This document shows, in pieces, positions 46,414 through 57,500 of a stretch of DNA of 64,000 nt. The stretch is from Asterias amurensis. Lineage: Eukaryota; Echinodermata; Asteroidea; Forcipulatida; Asteriidae. Below the pieces are notes generated by a model. The model searched no databases. It saw only the letters and a program-made list of their open reading frames with translations, and was not told the origin of the DNA. The DNA is taken from assembly GCF_032118995.1 (NCBI RefSeq), contig NC_092663.1:3410001-3474000 (forward strand), read 5' to 3'. The position numbers were made by a program, and so were the translations under genes. Each line of letters starts with the position of its first letter. Positions within the stretch are counted from its first letter, which is position 1.

Positions 46414-47397
46414 ATGTCACTGCAAACGCCACATGTGCAGGCCTGTATTGCATCTCACACTACACTAGCTTACATAGTCCGTGGTACTGTGGTAGCAATA
46501 TACTGCATTGTGACGATCTTCTTCAACTGTTTACAAATCGTGGTAACGCAGAGAGTTACAAGCTTTTCGGACAACACCCGGATACTTATGACATCATTGG
46601 CTCTATCTGACATTGGGGTTGGATTTCTTGCAGTATCGTCTCTGTTCATCTCTGTCTTCGTGGAATCCTATACGATCCCCTCATGGCTATGCCACGTTGC
46701 TTTTGCATGGTTTTATACATGCACAAGTCGGTCTGTAGTGGACCTTATGATGTTAAGCGTAGATCGTTTCGTAGCCGTTACAAAACCGTTACGATACCCA
46801 ACAATTTTACCTCAACACAGAGTCAAGCTTATCACGTTAATCTTATGGGTTTTCATCGTAACATTAGGCGTTACTACCTCTTTGATTAACACTGTTGAAT
46901 TCAACGAATGTGTGTCTCTGTGCGTGCCGAAACTACCTCGATCAGTCACTGATAGTGTTCTGATCTTTATCATGTATTACGTCTTACCTTTGGTGATTAT
47001 CTTTGGCATGAATATGAAACTTTGTCAACTCAGTTCGATGCATGTTAAGAAAATCCAAGCTTCTATACCTTTATCAGAGATCGTGGAAAACAGCGTCTCA
47101 TCAACTGTTTCAAGACGCATTGTACAGCGTCAACCGACAAACGGGAACAGGAAGTCTGCTTATGTTGTTGCCTTCGTTACATTAGGATTCGCTTTAACAT
47201 GGATTGCTTACTATGTTATGATACTCGTAAGCACTTTTGGTGGTCCTGAGGCTTCAGAGTGGATTCAGTTTACTGTAGTGTGGCTGGCTCTGAGCAATAG
47301 CTGGCTGAATGTCATCATCTATGCCCTCTTCTATCGTGCATTTCGAGAAACAGCACACAAGTTTATTGTTAGATGTGGTCGATGCTTTCAACCTTGA
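46414..47397 (+). CDS. Orphan rhodopsin-family (class A) GPCR, single exon
   Basis: 327-aa seven-transmembrane receptor. Landmarks: N38 in TM1 (IFFNCLQIVV), D66 in TM2 (LALSDIGVG), C93 before TM3, D117-R118-F119 in place of DRY, then VTKPLRYP, W145 in TM4, C166/C170 in loop 2, P192 in TM5, T262-W263-I-A in place of CWxP in TM6, and N299-V-I-I-Y in place of NPxxY in TM7. The residue at the amine-binding position in TM3 (100) is Phe, so an amine ligand is unlikely. The end is Cys-containing (VRCGRCFQP). The N-terminus is short and without a signal peptide. The start is the first ATG in frame, in context acaacATGT. The ligand is not predictable; it resembles intronless receptor expansions of echinoderms and cnidarians. 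Confidence 0.88.
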   Translation: MSLQTPHVQACIASHTTLAYIVRGTVVAIYCIVTIFFNCLQIVVTQRVTSFSDNTRILMTSLALSDIGVGFLAVSSLFISVFVESYTIPSWLCHVAFAWFYTCTSRSVVDLMMLSVDRFVAVTKPLRYPTILPQHRVKLITLILWVFIVTLGVTTSLINTVEFNECVSLCVPKLPRSVTDSVLIFIMYYVLPLVIIFGMNMKLCQLSSMHVKKIQASIPLSEIVENSVSSTVSRRIVQRQPTNGNRKSAYVVAFVTLGFALTWIAYYVMILVSTFGGPEASEWIQFTVVWLALSNSWLNVIIYALFYRAFRETAHKFIVRCGRCFQP

Positions 47398-47712
47398 AAG
47401 CAAACCTTGTTCGGGACACAGGTGACAAACAATGCTTCATAACTCACGTCTTTAGAACTCAAAGGCACTGAGTCCAAAATGTTCACAGGTTTGTTGTTTA
47501 TGCATGTTGGGATACGCCAAATGAGAATACTGGTCTTTGACAATTTACACAGGTGTACAGTGCCTTTTAAACAACAATAATATTTTTATAGTGATCCATT
47601 CGGTGCAAGTATGAATGTATTTTAGGCCATCATTTATGATAAAATCACAAAGTTTAGCAATGTACTTACTCACAAACACGTACAGGCCTAGATCAAGCCT
47701 TCCTGGTAATTA

Positions 47713-48109
47713 TTAAAGGAGTACACGTTGCCTTGGATAGGTCGAGTTGGTCTTTGAAAAGCCTTTGTAACCGTTTGTTATAAAATGCATATGGGTAGAC
47801 AGATGTTGTAAAAGTAGAATACAATGATCCACACAAACATGCCTCGAAATTGCACGGTTTTCCTTTTACCTCGTCGACTAACACAGTCGGCCATTAATGG
47901 GAGTCAAATTTTTGACTCCCCATAAATGGCCGACCGTGTTAGTTCGCACAATAAAAGGAAAACCACGCAATTTCGAGGCAAACTTGTGTGGATCATTGTA
48001 TTCTACTTTTAAAGCATTTTTTCCAACCATTATGCATTTTATAAAAAAAACGGTTACAAACGCTTTTATAGACCAACTCGTCCGATCCAAAGGCAACGTG
48101 TTACTTTAA
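47713..48109. mobile_element. Family B palindrome
   Basis: TTAA at 47713-47716 and 48106-48109; arms aaaggagtacacgttgcctt / ggcaacgtgttacttt. It lies about 320 bp past the GPCR stop. Confidence 0.86.
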
Positions 48110-48325
48110 TGTGATTAAGTGGATGGTGTATAGGCCTACGTGTAATTAGTTGCGAAACCACTTGGGTTAATCTGTTTGGATCCCAAAGAGCTCCAATTTA
48201 TCAAGATCCTGTGATGATTTATTTGGCCAAATCGATTTACGGAAACGAAGAAGTCGACACACAACGTGATAATTTAGATGACTTCTTGGAACTGAAACGT
48301 CAACCTGCTGCGGTGATTTAATTTG

Positions 48326-48534
48326 TTAAAGGCAGTGGACACTATTGGTACTTACTCAGAATAATAATATTAGCATAAAACCTTGCTTCGTAATAAGTAA
48401 TGGAGAGCTGTTGTAGTATAAAACATTGTGACAAACAGCTCAATCTGAAGTAACGTAGTTTTTGAGAAAGATTAATTTCTCACTAAAACAAACAAGGGCG
48501 TTTTTTTCACAGGTTTGTTATTTTGATAAATGAG
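48326..48534 (+). mobile_element. Family A MITE fragment
   Basis: Left half only, from ttaaAGGCAGTGGACACTATTGG. The middle is deleted and it ends at acaggtttgttattttg. Confidence 0.72.
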
Positions 48535-48635
48535 GTAAGTCGTCTTAAACAAATAAGTTGAACTAGTTATGGTCCCGTTATCTGGAGCTTGCTCTGTGGT
48601 ATAATATTGCACCAGAACTCCGTGTTTATTTTGCT

Positions 48636-48760
48636 TATAACGGTAGAGCGCAATTATAACGGTATTACGCCGTTGTAACGGTACTATGCTGTTAGAACGT
48701 TTGCTCACTTTATTGCTCATAACGGTGTACCGTTGCTAATAACGGTATTACACCGTTATA
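48636..48760. repeat. Cluster of AACGGT motifs in both orientations
   Basis: AACGGT occurs at 48639, 48658, 48677, 48721 and 48741; its complement ACCGTT at 48729 and 48752. Several are arranged as aacggt...accgtt palindromes. They match the MYB-type consensus YAACGG but may simply be a degenerate tandem repeat. Confidence 0.6.
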
Positions 48761-49009
48761 TTGTCATTGCTTACAATGGTATAATGGGATTTACTTTTAT
48801 GACTGTATGGCAACTCGTTATAAGAGAACCGCTGTAAAGAGGTTCTGCTTACAAAGAGTCAATGTCAACACGCTGCAATTAGCCGTTTGAAACTGCTTAA
48901 CAAACAAAGAACCTATGTCTTTTCACCTGGTTTATCTCCACATGTGCAGAACATAACAAACCTGTGAAAATAGTGTCCAGTGCATTTAATATGTACTTTT
49001 AAGGGTCTA

Positions 49010-49410
49010 TGTACTTTTTGTAGGACAAAAAAACACAATGTTCTATGTACTTTTTGACAGACAAAAAACACAATGTCTACAGATTTACACTAAACTTACA
49101 CAGTTTAAAGATAATGATAGTAGAAAGCTTCCCTGAAAATATTACTTGCTGAGGTGCTGTAGTTTTTGAGAAATGAGTAAAACAATGTCATGAAAATAAT
49201 TTTCGTCTCGGTGATCATAAGACGAAAATTATTTTAGCATATAAAAACTTATTTTCATGACAGTGTTTTACTCATTTATAAAAAAATCTTCAGCACCTCA
49301 GCAACTAATATTTTAAGGTACGCTTTCTACTATCATTATCTTCAAACGGTGTAAGTTTAATTTAAATCTGTGGACGTTGTGTTTTGTGTTACAAAAAGTA
49401 CCAACATCCT
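49010..49410. mobile_element. Palindromic repeat, about 400 bp
   Basis: The central inverted pair cataagacgaaaattatttt / aaaataattttcgtcttg-like and the outer pair tgtactttttgtaggac / gttacaaaaagtacc are separated by complementary arms. It lies in the GPCR to mucin-like gene spacer. Confidence 0.7.
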
Positions 49411-51202
49411 GTAATAAAACATTTCTTCGTTCATCTGCTATCTGGGAAGGAACCTGTGCAGCTCCCTAAATAGTCATCTGCCCTCCCTCCGCATCGTTGA
49501 TTGTTTACCAATTAACGTACAATATAAACACTTCTCATTTGATGGGTAGGTGAACTATTGTTAATCATGGATACTACGTAGATGCAAGGGGTTATTTTAA
49601 GCAGGAAATACATTTATTTGCTTGCCCGGAAGAGTTTAACAATTATGGGGGTTACATTTTATAATTATAACTTACAATCTACATGAACCTCTCTAAAGTA
49701 ACTATTCTTTTAGCATCATCTCAAATACAATGAATTTTTGTTTCAGTAGCCATAATGAGTGAATAATTTTACTTCAAAAATGAACAATATTTTTTATGAT
49801 TTATTTTTTTGTCTACACAAAATTCTAAGCAGTTAATCTTGTCACCCTCCATTAACCATTGCCCCAGCCATCAGCAATGTAATGTTAAACTACCAATCTG
49901 CAAGGGTACTTTCAATATTCTAAATTGTCATAAAGGCAATACACGTACAGTTGGGCAGTACAGTTTATTGATTTGTCCTTCAAAAAATGCATTAACTAGA
50001 AGCCTGTTGTGTGTAGATATTGAGTTGATGGCGCCAGTATTTTTGTGCCTAAATTTATATACAGTGCTAACACAAATCGGTGTATGGGTAAAAAAAAACA
50101 AAAAAAAAAAAAACATAATAATAATATTCTTTATCCCCGATGCAAATTTAACATCTATTATAAATTTATATAATTAATTGTGTATGGAATCACCATTCAC
50201 TTTGTTTTGATTTGAAGAAGAAAAAAATATGGGCCTAAATAAGCAAAAGGCGCAATGCTCTTGATGGCGACCAACTGAGTTAAATTAAGGTTTGTTAAAG
50301 TAATTAAAATTCATTCGAATAATTTTGATATTTTCTTGGGATTGAAAGAGTACTTTGTTAAAAAATAATGATTGTTTTGACGAACTGAGAAATACTTAGT
50401 TGTTCAAACTTGTGAGTTAATGTTTTGATATAATATGTATCTTCAACTTATGTGATATTGCACTCTGTTTTATAGTGAACATCATCCCCTGATGAAATAT
50501 TGCACTTTAAGTCAATTGACATAAATAAATAAACTTGTGTATTTATATTTTCTAATATTTCACATTTCCTTAATTTTAATGGTGTTTGAAGTTTTTCTCA
50601 GCCTAAAATTTACCAACAATGAAATTAATTCAAGATTGCTGGTTACCTTTAACTGTATGTGATTGGGCTCTTATATCATTTATAATTATCAGTATATTTT
50701 CCACTCAAATTAAATAGGCCTACTCGTTTATTATGGCAGATGGCAACAAATCCTTAACAATGTCTGGGTTTTTTTCCTTTGACGTTATAAATAACCTACC
50801 ACAAAAACAAAAATTAAAAGTATCACTCATTACTTACTACTACCTCATACATCAATATTATCATAATTTAAACTTTAAAATATATATATCATTTAAAATT
50901 CATAAGTGGTTGGAATGACAAAGTTAGTTAAACATATCTGTGCTGTGCAGCTGTGTATATACTTGTTGTAATTTTAAATATTGGTAGAAACGGTCCCTTT
51001 CACCGATATCAATACTAAAGCGGCTAAAATAATTTCGTCATTTTTGCTGATCATTCTACAAATAATTTTTCTTTGTAAATTTCTTAACTGGGACTGGAGG
51101 CAAGCAAATTTAATATATCATTCTAAATAAATTGTCTAGCATTTCTAATTTACATTAAAGTAACTGCAGAGCACAGTATGCTTGTCGTAATTTGGTGTTC
51201 GT

Positions 51203-51513
51203 TTATCGTCCGCCGTACGGCTCGTCAAATTTGCAAATCTCGCACGAGCATTCGTTGATGATTTTGTAGTTGTAGGTCTTACGGACATTATTATTGCAGT
51301 CGAGGGTCACCGAGCGATCTACCATTGAGGCTGGCTTACAGCATCTACACTCGCTTCGGAGCTGGGACTGGCCAGCGATCATATCAATGTAAGATCTGGA
51401 CGGACACCCACCATTACAGTATGTAAACTCCACAAGATCCGTAGACACACAACCGTCTGGAAGTATCAGTTTCTCCAGTTTGCTTTCGCGTAGACACATC
51501 TTGGATTCTTTTT
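51203..51513 (-). other. C-terminal cystine knot (CTCK) exon
   Basis: Contains GCVSTDLVEFTYCNGGC, ECRCCKP, VTLDC and INECSCEIC in the order and spacing of the CTCK of mucins, VWF, SCO-spondin and norrin. The stop follows 10 residues after the last Cys. Confidence 0.9.
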
Positions 51514-54500
51514 CTGTATATTTATTAAAATATACAAAACTTTATAAGCCACAAAGGAAACTGGTGAATGATTTGGTGTTTTGAACAGAGAAAAATTTAC
51601 TAGAGTGGGACTCGAACCAATGTCCTCCGGATTAACATGCTGGCGCTCTACTAAATGAGCTATCTAGCCCTATGTTGGCAGAAAATAAAATATGTATGTT
51701 TTGAGGCATTGCATGATGAGGTATCAATGTATATTCGGTTTGCGGTAACACCATGTGTACATCTACTTGCTGTTTAGATTATGTTCCTAATGTCTTGCTC
51801 TATATTCTACTGACACAGAGTAGATTTTGGAAATTGTGAGACTACTTAGTTCTGAAAGGAATTGTCCTGCTTATTTCATTAAGTACTGCCACGCGGAGGT
51901 GGGACTCAGCAGTGACTAGTACTTTCGCTAAGTGGATTGAGGGGGTTTCTCAATTCTAACTTCACTGCTGCGGAGTGAGTTTTTTGGGGTCTCCTGAAAA
52001 AGTGACATTAATTGTGTGACATTCTAAGGGTCAGATTAAATTTGTAAAGCACTCATTTTTCAATAGATAAGTGCGGACAGAATTAAAAGTCTCCAACCTC
52101 AAGTAAAAGGAGTGTAAATATCTGTATTCTTTCAGAGCGAAATTTGAAACATGACGTCATTGGACAGCAAAATCAAATGGGTGTCTGTACATTCTGAAGA
52201 GTAATTTTGTTGTGCCATTCCATACAATTTAAGCTTTGTTGAAAAAGACCATATATTTGTACAGACCATATATTTGAGTGGGAAATCGCACATTAGAGAT
52301 TTTGGCAAAAATTGTGGAAGGGTATCAAACCGGTGGCATTTTAAACCATTTTTACCTGATGTATTCCCCTCGCGCTCTTATCTATTTGTAAATGAGTGAA
52401 TCACAAAACTGAATTTGACCTTTGAGTCCTGCTATAAGGTAATAAAGTAAGGAAGATAACTTACCGCAGACTGGGCAGCATTTTTCCTCAATGTAGCGAA
52501 GTTTCCCCTGCAAAGAAGAAAAGGACGGGTATATTAAAACATTAATCTGTTTGTGTACCCTAGCTTTATGAACGAATTCAAAACTATGTGCAGATGTGAT
52601 ACTCCTGAACACAACCATTCGCTACAATCACAACTTGTCCAGTTTGGACAGTTCTCTGTCTTATACATTCCTAGAAGCGAACACAGTTTGGGTGACCATT
52701 CCTTTTCTGTTGCAGCCCCCGGGATATGGAACAGTCTTCCGAAAAACATCAGACAATCTCCTACAGATTTTTAAGACGTCACTCAAATCTCACCTGTTTA
52801 CAAGAGCTTTCTGTACGGCCCCATGAGCAATGATAGTTGGAATATGGCGGCATATAAATGTTTTGATTTATTGATTGATTAGTAACCTATTTCTCTAAAA
52901 ACTACATTACTTCAAAAGGGATAGTTTCTCACCAGTGCTCTTTTCAAAGTACCTTTTTACGGTCATTTACTTATAGAGTATTAACCTAAGTTACACTCTG
53001 CCGTTAAATAAACTTACATCACATCTGAGATCACATTCTTCTGTGTAATCAACGATTCCTGAGCCTTGTTCACAGAACATCCTGGTGCATGGAGAAGTTG
53101 ATGGCATCTCCTCTCCAAACTACGTAAAGGAGATTGGGAACAATACACTAGTATGCAAAACTCTTGGTAAACATTCAAAGTTTAACAGCATTTGGTCAAT
53201 GGCCCCATATCTAAAGATGCATAATTTTGTTTTATCTTGTATTTCTTGTGCAATTTGGCCTTATTTAGTTGGGGGGGGGGGGGTGTCCACTACTCTTTTA
53301 TGTTTTCATGTTTTTTGTTCATAAATTGTAGTTTTAATTTGTTTAATTTATTTATAAATGTTATTGTTTTCTTTGGTCTGTTAGTATGTCTTTTCTGCAA
53401 TTTTTACCTTTTTAATATTTTATATGTTGCTGTACAATTGGAATTGAAATGTCATGTATTTTCTATACCTGATAGATACAACAAATTAATTCAATTCAAC
53501 GCAAACGCTCACCCTTGGTGGACTTAATTGGAATTAGAGCCCACCACTAAAATTGATCTAGCTACAACACTGTTTACAAGTTGCTGTGGCGCAATAAACA
53601 GCCAATCGATTCGATTGATTGGTTTTTAGATATCTTACCTGATACTGTCGCCCATTGTACATGCATCCACGGCCACGATCTAATGAAGAAAAAAGTATGA
53701 ATAATTGAAAGAATTAGCGCAGCTCATCAAGGACATGTTTAAGTTAATCAATTGACACAATTTTACGGAATTCGTTTCAGATGTAGAACTCCGAAGGAAC
53801 GGTAGCTGAAAAATTGTTCTTTTAAAAGATAAAACATCAGTTCAATTCGAAATCATCCTTTTCTTTTGTTAATCTTTATGTAACTGAAAAGACAAATCAT
53901 GCCTAAGTATGTAGGGTGTGTGAATTAGTTAAATATATCTGAATTTTATAAAGAAAGTGGTCGTGCATCATAATTTCTGTACTTTACTGTCCAGTCTATT
54001 TTAGGGCTAGGTCTGTAATTATGGTTTTGCTTTGTTATTTCTGTTTTGGTTTTTATAGTTCTTCATTTTGCCTTATATTGTATGTTTTGTTATTTTTGTT
54101 GTTGCACCTTTTCTCATTTTAGCTCCTCATACCTGGGCACAATTTCATAGAGCTGCTAAGCACAAAAATTTGCTAAGCATGAAATTTCTTCCTTGATAAA
54201 AACAGGATTACCAACCAAATTTTCATGTGATTTTCAGGATAAGCAAACAACAGCTGAATACCAGTAACAAGCAATATGCAACACATGGAAATTTGGTTGG
54301 TAATTCTGTTTTTATCGAGGAAGAAATTTCATGCTAAGCAAATTTTTGTGCTTAGCAGCTCTATGAAATTAGGCCTTGGAATGCACTAACCATCTCAATC
54401 AGGGAATCAGACTGTTAATGCAAATCCAAAAAGATTATCAATCTAATGCGCTGCATTCTTGATGTAGTGGTGCTTTATAAATACCTTCTTTGTATGTTTG

Positions 54501-57500
54501 TGTAGGTTAAATAAATAATAATAAAATCAATATTAAAGATTTGATTCAAAAATTTTGATTTAAAATTCAATAGGTAATTGATGGGGATTGAGAAAGTTAC
54601 AGGCTTTCATTTGAGCCATTGCTCAAACAAGTCCGCAAATTATTAGTAGCAGTGAAATAAAGTGCTCAAAATTAGGTTTTGTCGGGATCCGGACAATATA
54701 TCACGTGACCAATTCTTATGTGTTTTATAAGAAATGTTTTAAATTTTGGTCATGGTTCCTGACCATTAAAAGTAAAAGTTTAACTTTTTTCGTTAGAGCG
54801 GGTGATACTCTTTGAAATACTATTCACTCAAAAATATCAATTTTTTAATGTTTGGGGCAAAAAAATCTGGCATAGCATCTTTAATACTAATACTAATAAT
54901 AGTAACCTGGATCAAGGCGTTAATCTTACCTTCAGTTGGAACTTCAGTTGGTTCGTTTGAATCCGTTTCACCGATTGGTATGATCACTCCAGTACCGGCC
55001 GTAGTCACACCAATATGAGGAGTGACAGGGGTCTCTGGTGTGGTAATAGAGCCTGACGATGGCGTTGTCCTCGATTCAGTGTTTGTGATTACTACAATAA
55101 CATATATATATAATAAATATAAATGGATATGTATTTGTTTGTACTTGTTTTATGCAGTGGACACTATTGGTAATTACTCAAAATAGTTATTAGCATAAAA
55201 CCTTACTTGGTGACGAGTATTGGGGAGAGGTTGATGGTATAAAACATTGTGAGAATTAGCTCCCTCTGAAGTGACATAGCTTTCGAGAAAGAAGTAATTT
55301 TCCGCGAATTTGATTTCGAGACCTCAGATTTAGAATTTGAGGTCTCGAAATCAACCATCTAAACCCACACAACTTTGTTTGACAAGGTTTTTTTTCTGTC
55401 ATTAATATCTCGCAACTTTGACGACCAACTGAGCTCAAATTTTCACATGTTTGTTATTTTATGCATATGTTGAGGCACCCTAAGTGAGAAGACTGGTCTT
55501 TGAGAAGGACCAGTTTGGATTGAAAGATAAGGCTATCTACCCTACTCATTATTTTATAAATATATCAAATAAAATTGTCTTCTACCACAATTCACAGTGC
55601 TGGATACATTTCTGTAGAGCTATAATTCATTAAGAGCTAATCAAACTTTGGCACATCTCTTCTGGACAGACTCTACTGGGAATAAGCTCTCATTCTGATT
55701 TTATTGTATATATATATATATAAATAAATAAAGGGTTCGAAAATAAAGATGGAAAAAATATTCATTCGCAGATGATCCCTAGTGTGAGGTTGGGGACGAT
55801 TTCACAAAGATAATCCTAACACTAGTCTTAACCCTTTCCAAATCAAAACCCTGGGAGACCTCGTTAAACTCAGTGAAGAAAGTGCCAAACACTGTGCTAA
55901 GTTCTGGTCGAAACACAACATCTAGCCCATTGTGGACACAATAAGAAGGAGTTAAATTAAATTCAGATACACATTATCTTATTTCTAATCTTCTTTTTCT
56001 TAAAACCAACCCAAAGGACAAAGTAACTATGGTAAAGTATCTTGCTTAAGGAAACTGAGACTTCAGCCCACACGGTGTCCACACCCTTCGACACTTCTTT
56101 CAAAATAAACTAAAACTTGTGACTGACATTTCTGAAATTTCTACTGCAAACTGTATGGGTCTTACCGTTGTTAAATGACTCCGTTACAGTTTCTGTAACT
56201 CCAGCTTCAGTAACGATTCTTTCTATTGTTGTTTGTCTTGTGGTTGGCGATGCTGTTGGGATAAATCAAATAAAAAATTGAATATTTAACACTCATGTGG
56301 CTTGACAAAAATAAGTTTAAGGAATAATATTAAAAAAAGAAAAAAAAAAAAACTCGAGATAAGATTAATCCTTGTGTTTCATGAAATCAGCTGCAGGAGC
56401 AGGTGTCATGAATGGACGCTGTATAAATTGTCATTATTACAATTATTATTGATATTATTCAAATAAGTGACCGAGAGGAATAAACTATGTGAAGATGATA
56501 CTTACCCTTTGATGAGCATCCGAAGAAGTCTAGTTTCAGGGCTGGTTGTGAACCTGTCAACTGTAGAAGCTCCACAGTAACAGCCCCAACTGCCTCCGTT
56601 GCTTCGGAAAGGAAGACCCAGACTGGCTTTGTAGATTCAGCTGCTAAGGAACCAGTGAATTCCTAACACAAGAACGGGTCAAAATATGAGTTAAGGGACT
56701 CATTTAATGATCATAATAATACTAAAGAGATACTTATAAAGCCAAAATGCCATAATGGCCTCAAAGCGCTAAATACAAAGATTAAAGACCAAATTACAAC
56801 ATTTACAGTAAAGAGGGTTTCCGAAGAATACAGTTTAAAAAGATAATTACAAAAATATGTTCAGGGTTGTTAAAACAAAATCTGGACCAGCCAAGTGAAA
56901 GTTCGATACATACCTACATTAATTTGTAAAAGGAAACTATATTAAATTCATAAAAATTAGGGTGGGGGTGGGGTTGAAAAAGGCCCCCTGCTACCCCAGT
57001 TCAACCGAACTGACAGAGCCAACGAGTACTATCTAAGATCTGGAATGATGTCATTATAATTACCTTAGGTTGACCGTCACTCCCCAAATAGTACTTCCAA
57101 GCGGTCGAGCCGAAAGGTTGGTATCTAAACCTGAAGTTTGTTATACCATTTCCTTGACCTGCGCCGGCCATCATGAAAGCCTTGAGTGAGAATGGTCGAT
57201 TAGATTTCAAATTCACGTATGGAATGACATTGTCTTCAATGCTAGGCATCCAGTATTCGGGTGATTGGAAGCCAGATAGACCGTTGTCTGGTTCGGACGT
57301 CATCCTTTCAACGAAGATGCCGGTCATAGCAGGAGAAGTCTCCAGATTTTCAGTGCAAATTCCTGAGAATTAAATGAGGACAAAAAGTATTTTGGAACGT
57401 TTTGAACATTTTTTTTTTTTTTTTAAAAGAATAACAAGGACTTGAAGAATAGCCTGGACTTGTGGCAATAAAAACGAAGGCAAATCAGTAAAGATCCAGA

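Larger units (their letters stand above)
47400..51200. other. Spacer between the GPCR and mucin-like genes
   Basis: Contains family A traces (47460-47570, 48326-48534, 48937-48990), a family B palindrome (47713-48109), the AACGGT motif cluster (48636-48760), a palindromic repeat (49010-49410), a SINE tail (50010-50165) and AT-rich DNA. No gene is supported. Confidence 0.5.

Noticed and set aside
46158..46610. 150-codon ORF overlapping the GPCR start
   Set aside because: Another frame of the GPCR; no domain, and the overlap lies in TM1-TM2 coding sequence.
53018..53081. Shorter form of the VWC middle exon (acceptor at 53082)
   Set aside because: It leaves a phase mismatch with the exon at 53679-53639; the acceptor at 53120 restores phase and completes the VWC cysteine pattern.
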